Position numbers and translations under genes: made by a program. A stretch of 64,000 bases of DNA from contig JAFZRF010000055.1 of assembly GCA_017620025.1 (NCBI GenBank), forward strand, positions 62,001 to 126,000. Direction: 5' to 3'. Origin of the DNA: Ruminococcus sp. GTDB taxonomy: Bacteria > Bacillota > Clostridia > Oscillospirales > Ruminococcaceae. Shown in pieces: positions 14,915 to 22,387 of the stretch (positions are counted from its first letter, which is position 1; each line of letters opens with the position of its first letter). Under the pieces are notes generated by a model, which was not told the origin of the DNA, made no database searches, and worked only from the letters and a program-made list of their open reading frames with translations.

Positions 14915-15769
14915 TTAATGCTCTGTGCGTATAAAGTGAGGTGCTCCCTGCTGATCGGCATAAATGTCGTTGAGCGGTATCTCTCCCGATACGCCGAAGC
15001 CGTGCCATAAGGCTCCGCCGTATTCATAGAATGTATACCAGTACTCATGATCGCCGCTCTGTGTGAGGCTGTACTCAAGCTTTACATAGCCGCTGACTGA
15101 GCTTTCGCCGTTTTCGTAATAAATGAAATCACCGTTGTAGATATCGCTGCCCTGTGTGATCACCAGCTTTGACTCAGGAGCACCTTCCTGTACCCATGTA
15201 CCTGAGAGTGCCGCAACACTGACGGATGTCTCAGCCGGGTCTGTCACGGAAAAGAATCCATATTCGTTGGAGGCTTTTGCATATTCGCTCGTGATATCCT
15301 CATAGGCGGGTATCTCCTCAACGAAGTCGGCGCTGACATATCCGTTATGTCCGTCATAGGTGGTGAGGTACCAGCCTCTTACGCCAGTAGCATACAGATC
15401 GATCTGTGTGCCTTTCGGGATCTTTGCAACTATATCCGAATTTGTATCCGGTGTGATGCGGAGGTTGAGATCACCGCTCTCTGTTGCAACAAATCCCCCG
15501 AACAGATACTGTGCAGTAAGATCAGGCTCTGAAGGCTTTTCCTGTGCCGGTGCTGCATTGTCTGCTGCGGTTGCTGCCTGAGCGGTTTCTGCAGGAGCGG
15601 CTTCTGTTGTCTGAGCTGCTGCCGTCGCTTCTGCTGCAGCCGATGCTTCTGTCACTGCCGATGTTGCTGTCTGAGCTGCCTCGGAAGCGGTGTCTATAAT
15701 ACTTGTTCCGCATGATGTCATTGATGCGATCATAGCGAATGCTGCGATAAAGATAAACTGCTTTTTCAT
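14915..15769 (-). CDS. SH3-domain lipoprotein
   Basis: The start ATG at 15769 is chosen because AAGGAG lies seven bases upstream; the ATG two codons earlier sits almost on it. The 284-aa product has a lipoprotein signal (MTSC around residue 20), a Thr/Ala/Glu-rich spacer (about 25-90), a bacterial SH3 domain (GDLNLRITPDTNSDIVAKIP to about residue 155) and a C-terminal beta-rich domain (GTWVQEGAPESKLVITQG). It should be anchored outside the membrane, with the SH3 domain binding wall or protein ligands. Its promoter carries the same palindrome as the two-component locus at 18044-18061, so it is probably a target of that response regulator. Confidence 0.85.
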   Translation of the reverse strand: MKKQFIFIAAFAMIASMTSCGTSIIDTASEAAQTATSAVTEASAAAEATAAAQTTEAAPAETAQAATAADNAAPAQEKPSEPDLTAQYLFGGFVATESGDLNLRITPDTNSDIVAKIPKGTQIDLYATGVRGWYLTTYDGHNGYVSADFVEEIPAYEDITSEYAKASNEYGFFSVTDPAETSVSVAALSGTWVQEGAPESKLVITQGSDIYNGDFIYYENGESSVSGYVKLEYSLTQSGDHEYWYTFYEYGGALWHGFGVSGEIPLNDIYADQQGAPHFIRTEH

Positions 15770-15826
15770 AATCATTCTCCTTTTTACTTGTAAGCTGTAT
15801 CGTGTACGTCCTTAACTGACAATGTC

Positions 15827-15855
15827 ATTATAGCACACCGGATAAACAATTTGGG
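15827..15855 (-). promoter_or_regulatory. Activator-dependent promoter of the SH3 lipoprotein
   Basis: TATAAT on the minus strand (15832-15827) has no recognisable -35 at the 17-bp position (15850-15855). The palindrome at 15859-15876 abuts that position, as expected for an activator. Confidence 0.6.
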
Positions 15856-15858
15856 GAT

Positions 15859-15876
15859 AATTACAGAATTGTAATT
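15859..15876. promoter_or_regulatory. Palindrome AATTACAGAATTGTAATT, candidate response-regulator site
   Basis: Its 16-bp core ATTACAGAATTGTAAT is identical (as reverse complement) to the core at 18044-18061. Both sites are centred 35.5 bp from the first base of a TATAAT box and 3 bp from the expected -35 position. Confidence 0.75.
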
Positions 15877-15884
15877 GCATAATG

Positions 15885-15913
15885 TAAAAATGAAGGGCGC
15901 ACAATGTGCGCCC
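15885..15913 (-). terminator. Terminator of the response regulator/lipoprotein transcript
   Basis: Stem GGGCGCAC / GTGCGCCC with an AAT loop, followed on the minus strand by TTCATTTTT. Confidence 0.85.
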
Positions 15914-15927
15914 CGCTGTTTACTGTA

Positions 15928-17307
15928 TCATCTGGTGTATTTAACGTTCCAGCACCCGTCGCCGATCTCGATAGCCTTTGGTTCTCTCACGGCGTCTATC
16001 AGGGGTTGATTCTCGATTAAGGCAAGAACGTTTATGTCCCCCGCCTCATACATAAAGAGGTTGTCAAGGCCTGTCCTGATCCTCTGCTTCGGGATATGGA
16101 ATGCATAAAGCCCTCCTGCCTCTATCTGCGAGCATATATCCTCCGGCAGGCTGTAATAGTAAGGCACATCCTGGAAAAGCCTCATTATTGCTCCGTATCC
16201 GATTCCCTCATCGCCGTTATACGTCTTCACCACGGATGCTGTGAACCATCCTTCGATGCTGACATCATAGTACAGATCATCTATATTCCTTGCGATCGGA
16301 TCCTCTGCCTCGGTAATGGTATAAACCACTTCCTCGTCTCCCGGTCCGGGGCTGCTCTTTGCGGGAACACGCACATCATCAAAGTAGGCACTGTCTGCTA
16401 CGGCGACCGGACGGCAGAAGATATTGTTATCACGGCGGTAAAGATCGGACTGGGTCAGATACAGCTCTGAATCTGCAAAACGGAAGCTGTTGACCTTGCC
16501 GGTGACTACCCTTTCACAGAGCTCAGGATCGAGATTCAGACAGAACGGCCCGAAGCTGTCTGTTCTGCCGAGAACTATGCCCCATCCAAAGATATTATCC
16601 TCGTAATCCGGTATCACGTCAAGCACACTGACCTCATACCAGCCGTCAGGAAGTAAAGAAACACAGGAATCGAATACTTCTTCACCGTATTCCTCAGCCT
16701 CGGTTGTGACAGGCGGCTCGGTCGTCGTTGCAGGTATTGTCGTTGTAGTCCTTGCAGTGGTTGTCCTGACAGTAGTCGTTTTAACAGTAGTAGTCTTTGC
16801 GGTCGTGGTTTTTGCCGTTGTTGTCTTGGCAGCAGAAGTCTTATAAGAAGTCGCAGTATATGACGATGATGCTGCTTCAGCTGATGCAGTTCCCTCCTGT
16901 ACCGCAGCCGTCACAACTGCGGTTTCATTTGCAGCAGTCTCATTGACAGGAGCTGCCTCTGTTCTTGGAGCTTCTGTGGACGGCACTGTTTCAGTTGCAG
17001 CTGCTGTAGTCTCAGCAGGGGCTGGTGCCGTTGTCTCAGCAAGGGCAGGCTTGTTCGCCAGCGGCTGCATGACAAACACAGGCTCGGTATGTACAGAGGT
17101 CTCCGTAACGGCGGTCTCCGTTTCACGCACCTTTGGCTTTCTCGTCACTACCGCATCAGTAACGGCAGCCTCAGGTGCTTCTGTAGTCGTTTCAGTCTCT
17201 TCGGAAATTACCGTCCTGTCATTCTCCTCAGGGAGAGGATCATGTCCGCAGCTGCTGAGGCACAGGAATACACTCAGCATCATTATCATAAAGATATATC
17301 TTTTCAT
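15928..17307 (-). CDS. Cell-surface lipoprotein with Thr-rich pentapeptide repeats
   Basis: This 459-aa protein has a lipoprotein signal (LSSC, Cys20), a long low-complexity Thr/Ala/Glu/Pro region (about 30-205) and two related globular domains (about 212-310 and 335-435; GWYEVSVLDV and GWGIVLGR in the first correspond to GWFTASVVKT and GYGAIMRL in the second). Residues 161-190 are six units of KTTTA type. The Thr-rich stretch resembles wall-spanning, often O-glycosylated linkers. It is 35 bp downstream of the response regulator and probably co-transcribed, hinting at an accessory role in the same envelope signalling. No family is recognised for the paired domains. Confidence 0.8.
   Translation of the reverse strand: MKRYIFMIMMLSVFLCLSSCGHDPLPEENDRTVISEETETTTEAPEAAVTDAVVTRKPKVRETETAVTETSVHTEPVFVMQPLANKPALAETTAPAPAETTAAATETVPSTEAPRTEAAPVNETAANETAVVTAAVQEGTASAEAASSSYTATSYKTSAAKTTTAKTTTAKTTTVKTTTVRTTTARTTTTIPATTTEPPVTTEAEEYGEEVFDSCVSLLPDGWYEVSVLDVIPDYEDNIFGWGIVLGRTDSFGPFCLNLDPELCERVVTGKVNSFRFADSELYLTQSDLYRRDNNIFCRPVAVADSAYFDDVRVPAKSSPGPGDEEVVYTITEAEDPIARNIDDLYYDVSIEGWFTASVVKTYNGDEGIGYGAIMRLFQDVPYYYSLPEDICSQIEAGGLYAFHIPKQRIRTGLDNLFMYEAGDINVLALIENQPLIDAVREPKAIEIGDGCWNVKYTR
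16738..16827 (-). repeat. Six 15-bp coding repeats (KTTTA units)
   Basis: In-frame tandem units encode KTTTA, KTTTA, KTTTV, KTTTV, RTTTA and RTTTT inside the lipoprotein at 15928-17307. Such tracts change length by slippage. Confidence 0.85.
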
Positions 17308-17342
17308 ACTTTCATCTCCTTGCTCCGGCCGGCCAAGCCTCT

Positions 17343-18029
17343 TCAGAATATGACACGCCGCAGAACGTACTCTCCCTCAGAGGTCGAGGCTATCTCATAT
17401 GTACTCATATCGTCCATAGAGAGATGCTTTTTTAGACGTGAGATGTTGACTCTGATGGTGTTCTTGCTGTCATCGACATCACAGCCGTATATCGATTTGT
17501 ATATCTCGTGATAGCTGATGCGTGAGCCGATGCATGAGGCAAGAAGATAGAGTATCTGCAGCTCACGCTGCGGAAGGGAATATTCCTCTCCGTCAAGCGA
17601 AGCTGTACCGGAAAACAGATCTATCGTAAGAAACGGCAGTTCTATTCGGGGATGATTCGGAGCCTTCGCCGTATTCCGGCGGAGCTGTGCCTCGATCCTT
17701 GCCTTCAGTACATTCAGGTCATACGGCTTTGTGATATAATCATCACCGCCGCTGCGGAATCCCATTATCACGCTGTCATTCTCGTCACAGGCAGTCAGGA
17801 ATATCACAGATGCCTGAGTTTTCTGACGGAGTATCTTGCAGAAATCCATGCCGTCTCCGTCGGGGAGCATTACATCGAGCAGGACAAGATCCGGAACGAA
17901 TTCTTCGATCATGAACGATGCTGTCTGGACAGAATCTGCACAATGCACGTCATATCCTTCGTTTTCAAGGAAGTTGCTGTTGATACGCATGATATCTGAA
18001 TCGTCTTCAACTAATAAAATATGTGGCAT
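17343..18029 (-). CDS. OmpR/PhoB-family response regulator
   Basis: This 228-aa protein has a complete receiver domain (acidic pair ED at 8-9, phospho-acceptor Asp52 in LLDVMLPDGDG, Thr79, Lys101 in ITKPYDL) and a C-terminal winged helix (about 130-225, LPQRELQILYLLA and NTIRVNISRLKKHL). AGGAGG precedes the ATG. It is divergent from the histidine kinase at 18214, an obvious cognate pair. The palindrome at 18044-18061 lies between them and recurs at 15859, so it is the probable DNA target, and both sites sit in activating positions. Confidence 0.93.
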   Translation of the reverse strand: MPHILLVEDDSDIMRINSNFLENEGYDVHCADSVQTASFMIEEFVPDLVLLDVMLPDGDGMDFCKILRQKTQASVIFLTACDENDSVIMGFRSGGDDYITKPYDLNVLKARIEAQLRRNTAKAPNHPRIELPFLTIDLFSGTASLDGEEYSLPQRELQILYLLASCIGSRISYHEIYKSIYGCDVDDSKNTIRVNISRLKKHLSMDDMSTYEIASTSEGEYVLRRVIF

Positions 18030-18043
18030 ATTCGACCTCCTGT

Positions 18044-18061
18044 GATTACAATTCTGTAATC
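18044..18061. promoter_or_regulatory. Palindrome GATTACAATTCTGTAATC, candidate response-regulator site
   Basis: A perfect 7-bp inverted repeat around ATTC, placed 3 bp upstream of the expected -35 of the kinase promoter; its core equals that at 15859-15876. A further half-site ATTACAG occurs at 18069-18075. Confidence 0.75.
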
Positions 18062-18064
18062 CTG

Positions 18065-18093
18065 TTCCATTACAGATAAAAATATGTTATAAT
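18065..18093 (+). promoter_or_regulatory. Activator-dependent promoter of the histidine kinase
   Basis: TATAAT at 18088-18093 with a poor -35 (TTCCAT, 18065-18070) at 17 bp. Confidence 0.65.
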
Positions 18094-18213
18094 GTCTATA
18101 GTACGAAAATTATGATTATATATTCCTTACATATAAGCAGATCAGAGATTTGCCCGCTGTAACAGGACTTTCATAACAATTCGCTGCACCCATACCTATA
18201 AAGGGGGTATTAT

Positions 18214-19755
18214 ATGCAAAAGAAAAAATCAACTCCGCTGCGCCGGAAACTGTTTCTAATGATACTGTTTTCAATGGTCGCACTGCTGATGTGCATGGGA
18301 AGCGTTTTCCTGCTGCTTACAAATAATATACAGAAGCAGGAGGAAAAGACTCTTTCAGGATTCTCGGATGAGATGGTGCGTCTTAACATCGAGGAGAAGA
18401 AACTGAAAATGCATTCACAGACGATCATCTATGCAAGACATCTCTGTTCATTATCACTCGACAGCCCTTTCATGTTTGATCCGGATTCGCAGAGCATTTT
18501 CTCTGAGGCCTGCAAAACTGCAGTCGGTTCCTTTCATCAGGCCGGAGAGATCGCTGACTACGAAACAGAATGCACCCTGTTCATGCTGTCCGGCGACTAC
18601 AGCTATTCCTCAGAAGAGCAAAGCAAAGAAGAGATCGAAGCCATGCTGAATGAGATATACTCTGACGAGAGAAGGCAGAGCGAAGCTGTATATAATGACC
18701 CCGACGGCGTATCGTGGGTAAAGAATAACGAATCAGGCGATTCCTACATCGAAACAGATGAAGGTCTCGTCTCAATAGCCTTCAACGCTCCGGCATACGG
18801 ATTAGGGGATCCTCTCAGGGTAGGCGTTATCCTGCGCTGGAACAACAAGGAGCAGCTGCTCCGTGCCGCTGAAGAAATGGTATCCGAGCATACGGATTCT
18901 GCAAATGAAACGAATGCCGCAATATTCCGCAGAGCCCTGATAGTCATAGGTTCGGCCGCACTTCTGATACTCCTGCTGTGCCTGATATATACCCGCAAGC
19001 TTTCAGAGTTCATTGCCGATCCGATTGAGCTTGAACAGCTGAGAGCAAAGCAGGAGAAGGAAGCGCTCGAAAAGGCTGACAAGATGAAGACAGCATTCCT
19101 GTCCGATGCTTCACATGAGCTCAAAACACCTCTTGCCGCAATGTCAGGCTATGCTCAGAATGCAGAGCTTGAGCTCGTCAAAGGGGCAGAGACTTCTGTG
19201 ATACAGGAGAAGCTGAGGCGTATATCCTCAGAAGCAAACCGCATGGCGCTCATGGTAACACAGATACTCGATGCAACACGTATCGAAGAGGGAAGAATGG
19301 TGCTCGAGCTCGCTCCGTGTGATATCGACAGCCTTGTGCGAAAGGTCGTGGAGACCTACTTCGCCGTTCTCAACAAGAACAATAACCGCCTTGCGATACG
19401 CATACCTCTTGACCTGCCAGAGGTCAGTGCAGACGCCTCCCGTTTGCAGCGTGTGCTGGTAAATCTGGTATCGAACGCTCTCAAGCATACCCACAACGGT
19501 ACGATACTGATCAAGGCTGAACAGGAAGAGGGATCTGTCCGTGTCACCGTAAAGGATACCGGCAGCGGTATCTCCGAGGAGGATATGCCGCATATCTGGG
19601 AGCGCTACTACAAGGGAAAGCACTCCGAGACCGGTACGGGACTTGGCCTGTTCATATGCAAATTCATCATCGAATCGCACGGAGGAAGGATATGGGCCGA
19701 GAGCGAACCCGGAAAGGGATCATCATTCATATTTACTCTGCCTGCCGGGAAATAA
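18214..19755 (+). CDS. Membrane sensor histidine kinase
   Basis: This 513-aa kinase has a first membrane helix at about 12-34, an extracellular sensor domain of roughly 195 residues, a second helix at about 233-255, a HisKA dimerisation domain with phospho-acceptor His301 (SHELKTPLA), and a HATPase domain with N-box (LVNLVSNALKHTH), G1 (DTGSGIS) and G2 (ETGTGLGLFICK) boxes. AAAGGGGG precedes the ATG. It is divergently transcribed from its response regulator. The sensor domain has no family I recognise, and the signal is unknown; the co-regulated SH3 and Thr-rich lipoproteins suggest envelope or wall status. Confidence 0.93.
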   Translation: MQKKKSTPLRRKLFLMILFSMVALLMCMGSVFLLLTNNIQKQEEKTLSGFSDEMVRLNIEEKKLKMHSQTIIYARHLCSLSLDSPFMFDPDSQSIFSEACKTAVGSFHQAGEIADYETECTLFMLSGDYSYSSEEQSKEEIEAMLNEIYSDERRQSEAVYNDPDGVSWVKNNESGDSYIETDEGLVSIAFNAPAYGLGDPLRVGVILRWNNKEQLLRAAEEMVSEHTDSANETNAAIFRRALIVIGSAALLILLLCLIYTRKLSEFIADPIELEQLRAKQEKEALEKADKMKTAFLSDASHELKTPLAAMSGYAQNAELELVKGAETSVIQEKLRRISSEANRMALMVTQILDATRIEEGRMVLELAPCDIDSLVRKVVETYFAVLNKNNNRLAIRIPLDLPEVSADASRLQRVLVNLVSNALKHTHNGTILIKAEQEEGSVRVTVKDTGSGISEEDMPHIWERYYKGKHSETGTGLGLFICKFIIESHGGRIWAESEPGKGSSFIFTLPAGK

Positions 19756-19893
19756 AGACAGGCAGAATATGCTATAGAAACATTATAACATAAACTGTGA
19801 TAAATTAAAAGAGTTATTTCAAGAAAACTTTTAAATCTTTTCAGCCTGATGTCATCATAGCCTGCTTCTATAACTGCATATCGAATACAGGGA

Positions 19894-19923
19894 TTGGACA
19901 AATACAGCTTCACGGTGTATAAT
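19894..19923 (+). promoter_or_regulatory. Promoter of the small transcription unit
   Basis: TTGGAC (19894-19899), 18-bp spacer, TATAAT (19918-19923). Confidence 0.75.
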
Positions 19924-19954
19924 ATAGACATACTAAAGGAAAGGAGCTGTACAA

Positions 19955-20041
19955 ATGGTAACAGGTAAGGATTCCATACAGCATATTTTCCGCTCAGTGC
20001 TCATTTGTACAGAGCGGATGTGGAGATCAGGACGATGTTGA
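19955..20041 (+). CDS. Possible 28-aa peptide
   Basis: ATG 19955 follows AAAGGAG with good spacing and the frame runs 28 codons to TGA at 20041. The peptide (beginning MVTGKDSIQHIF) is basic and has two Cys but no clear membrane helix. Its start codon lies in an 11-bp stem, so translation would be repressed unless the stem opens. Real translation is uncertain. Confidence 0.4.
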   Translation: MVTGKDSIQHIFRSVLICTERMWRSGRC

Positions 20042-20096
20042 AACAGCATACTGATCATTGAATACTCCTAAGATAATATGTACCTCGTCAGTTTTA

Positions 20097-20129
20097 CGCC
20101 CGGACTTTCATCAGGTCCGGGCGCTTTTT
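20097..20129 (+). terminator. Terminator of the small transcription unit
   Basis: Perfect 9-bp stem CGCCCGGAC / GTCCGGGCG, 9-nt loop, followed by CTTTTT. Confidence 0.9.
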
Positions 20130-20146
20130 GTATGCTGTTCCGAACA

Positions 20147-20195
20147 GACGAAAACAGAGCCGGTCATACGAAGCATATCCGTATGACCGGCTCTG
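20147..20195 (-). terminator. Terminator of the corrinoid transporter operon
   Basis: A perfect 16-bp stem (arms 20155-20170 and 20180-20195) with a 9-nt loop, followed by TTTTCG on the minus strand. Confidence 0.9.
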
Positions 20196-20236
20196 AATAA
20201 TTGGATGCTAATCACTTCTTTCAAGCAAGACTTTTT

Positions 20237-21352
20237 TCAAATTTCTTTATCCTGTTCCCTTTTCAGCTTCTCAGTCTTCTCCGCCTCACCCAGAAGCCTT
20301 CTGTTCCCGCCATTCATAGTACCGAAGCTGTCGGGGCAGCATATCACCTCGTCGCACTTCTCCATTATTGCAAGTGCCTTCTGCACGCTTTCATCACTTA
20401 TCGGTTCAAAGGCTTTCTCAGTTACTGTTACTGCCGCAAGGCTCTGTGCTACCGGAAATTCGATATCATTTTCATGTATAACTCCGGCTGCGAACGGTAT
20501 TCCCTGACGCTGCAGGCGGCGGTATACCGGTATTCCGCTGCCGCCACCGCCAATTACGAAGACCTTTGGTGTTCCCTGTACTGCCGGAGCTTCCGCAGTT
20601 CCGAACAGGGGCACGAATGTACCGCAGTCCATACCGTAGAGACGGCTTATATTATCTCCGGAGAATACCTCCTCGGGAGTGCCGGTCATATCAGCCCTGC
20701 CGTCCCTGATGCAGAGTATCCTGTCAGAGAAACGCTGTGCAAGGTCGAGTTCATGCAGTGTCTGTATAACTGCTATCCCTCTGTTCCTTGCAAGTTCTTT
20801 GAGTATGCTGAGCAGCCGAAGCTTGTTGTTTATATCAAGAAACGAAGTCGGTTCATCAAGTATCAGCACCTGAGGCTGCTGTGCTATGGCACGGGCAAGC
20901 ATGACTGTCTGACGCTGACCGTCGCTTATGAACCGGATATCCCTGTCCGCAAGAGCTGATACTCCGGTGAGTTCCATAGCCTCATGCACTATTCCTCTGT
21001 CCTCAGCGGACAGTATTCCGAGCCTTCCAGTATACGGATAACGTCCTGTAGAAACAACGTCCTCACAGGTCATTTTCTCTGCCGTTATCCTGTCTGTAAG
21101 ACATACTGAAAGCACCTTTGCGATTTCGTGACTGCTCATATCCGAGATATCTTTGCCGCCTATAAATACCTTTCCTTCGATGACCGGCAGCTGTGATGCT
21201 ATGGTTTTCAGCACCGTAGACTTGCCTGCGCCGTTGGGGCCTATGAGAGTAAGTATCTCACCGGAGCATACTTCGATATCAAGTCCGCTGACAACGACCT
21301 TTTTGCCGTAGCTTGCCGACAAAGCTCTGGCAGTTAATACAGCATCGCTCAT
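20237..21352 (-). CDS. btuD: Corrinoid/iron-complex ABC transporter ATPase with extra C-terminal domain
   Basis: This 371-aa protein has an ATP-binding cassette of the BtuD/FecE type in its first 245 or so residues (Walker A GPNGAGKST at 38-46, signature ISDGQRQ, Walker B VLILDEPTSFLD). About 120 further residues follow, beginning KVFVIGGGGSGIPVYRRL, a Gly-rich Rossmann-like segment not needed in an ordinary ATPase. The start codon directly follows the permease stop (TGAATG). The cobalamin riboswitch ahead of the operon argues that the cargo is a corrinoid rather than a siderophore. The role of the added domain is unknown. Confidence 0.85.
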   Translation of the reverse strand: MSDAVLTARALSASYGKKVVVSGLDIEVCSGEILTLIGPNGAGKSTVLKTIASQLPVIEGKVFIGGKDISDMSSHEIAKVLSVCLTDRITAEKMTCEDVVSTGRYPYTGRLGILSAEDRGIVHEAMELTGVSALADRDIRFISDGQRQTVMLARAIAQQPQVLILDEPTSFLDINNKLRLLSILKELARNRGIAVIQTLHELDLAQRFSDRILCIRDGRADMTGTPEEVFSGDNISRLYGMDCGTFVPLFGTAEAPAVQGTPKVFVIGGGGSGIPVYRRLQRQGIPFAAGVIHENDIEFPVAQSLAAVTVTEKAFEPISDESVQKALAIMEKCDEVICCPDSFGTMNGGNRRLLGEAEKTEKLKREQDKEI

Positions 21353-22378
21353 TCAGACACTTCCTTTCTGTTCACGGCGGCTGAGCATCGCTGCTATAAC
21401 AACAGGTGCGCCGAATACGGCTGTGACCGTACTTATGCTGATCTCAGCGGGAGCAAAGAGCATACGTGCGATAAGATCACAGACAAGACAGAATCCTGCA
21501 CCACCTATAAAGGCGGCAGGTATCACCACGATGGGCTTTGCTGTACCGAACAGGTTCTTCACAAGATGAGGAACAGCTATGCCCACGAATGAGACAGGTC
21601 CGGCAAATGCTGTTACACAGGCGGAAAGAATACTTGAAAGGAGTATCAGCGCAAGTCTGAACAGCCTCAGGTTCACACCCATATTCTTTGCGTAGTTTTC
21701 TCCGAGCTGATATGCGCTCATCGGCTTTGAAAGCATGAAGGCTGCTGCAACAGCTGCAATTACTATGACTGCAATGACTCTGACGTTTTCCATATCGATT
21801 CCGGAAAAGCTGCCCATTGACCAGTTATGGAGATTCACTATATTGGCATCGTCCGCAAAGGTGACTGCAAGCTCAGTGACAGCGGAGCAGATATATCCTA
21901 TCATGACTCCGGCAATGATGAGCTGCGCCATATTCTTCACCTTTCCCGAGAGAAGCAGTATCGCACCCATGGAAAGCAGAGAGCCTGCAAAAGCCGCTCC
22001 TACCATACCTGCGGAGCTGAGAAGTATACCGTTCTGCATCGTCAGCATCATGGCAAGAGCTACGGTCAGCTTTGCGCCGGAGGATATACCGAGAACATAG
22101 GGGCCTGCTATCGGGTTGTTGAAGAAGCTCTGAAGCAGAAAGCCCGATACGGAAAGACCTCCGCCGAGAAGTGCGGCGGCAATGGCACGGGGCAGGCGGA
22201 TGCTCCTGACTATCGTTCCGGCAGTACCGTCCGTGCTGCTGCCTGTCAGTGCAGAAAAGACATCTTTTACAGAGATATCGGCGCTTCCGCTGACAAGCTC
22301 CATGACAAAGAACACCACTGCGATAGCGGCAAGCAGCACAAAGCACACAGTCCGGCGCATGATTCTTTTTCCGGTCAT
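21353..22378 (-). CDS. btuC: FecCD/BtuC-type ABC transporter permease
   Basis: This 341-aa integral membrane protein with about ten helices carries FecCD-family signatures: RLPRAIAAALLGGGLSVSGF, NNPIAGPYVLGISSGA and FAGPVSFVGIAVPHLVK. It forms the membrane channel for a cobalamin or iron-complex importer. GAGGTG precedes the ATG. It lies between a binding lipoprotein and an ATPase gene in the riboswitch operon, so corrinoid import is the likely job. Confidence 0.92.
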   Translation of the reverse strand: MTGKRIMRRTVCFVLLAAIAVVFFVMELVSGSADISVKDVFSALTGSSTDGTAGTIVRSIRLPRAIAAALLGGGLSVSGFLLQSFFNNPIAGPYVLGISSGAKLTVALAMMLTMQNGILLSSAGMVGAAFAGSLLSMGAILLLSGKVKNMAQLIIAGVMIGYICSAVTELAVTFADDANIVNLHNWSMGSFSGIDMENVRVIAVIVIAAVAAAFMLSKPMSAYQLGENYAKNMGVNLRLFRLALILLSSILSACVTAFAGPVSFVGIAVPHLVKNLFGTAKPIVVIPAAFIGGAGFCLVCDLIARMLFAPAEISISTVTAVFGAPVVIAAMLSRREQKGSV

Positions 22379-22387
22379 ATAATCACC

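Larger units (their letters stand above)
19930..20129 (+). ncRNA. Candidate small structured RNA of about 200 nt
   Basis: The unit has its own promoter and a strong terminator and no downstream gene on the same strand. Inside are several pairings: CTGTACAAATG (19947-19957) with CATTTGTACAG (20004-20014), perfect over 11 bp; CCGCTC (19992-19997) with GAGCGG (20014-20019); and GATCAG with CTGATC further on. The 11-bp pairing covers the start codon of the 28-aa frame. It matches no RNA family that I can name; 6S-like length was considered but the end pairing is missing. Confidence 0.55.
19756..20236. other. Intergenic region of 481 bp holding a small transcription unit
   Basis: The first 140 bp are AT-rich and show nothing clear. 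Then follow a promoter (19894), a structured RNA or 28-aa open frame, its terminator (20097-20129), and the terminator of the converging ABC transporter operon (20147-20195). Confidence 0.7.

Noticed and set aside
16738-16827. Regular 15-bp repeats considered as a CRISPR-like array
   Set aside because: They are in-frame coding repeats for KTTTA units with no spacers.
19739-19773. Hairpin CTGCCTG/CAGGCAG across the histidine kinase stop codon as a terminator
   Set aside because: It has no T-run and includes the stop codon; its role is unclear.
19930-20129. Small transcript considered as 6S RNA
   Set aside because: The length is similar, but the 5' and 3' ends do not pair and no large central bubble flanked by long stems can be drawn.
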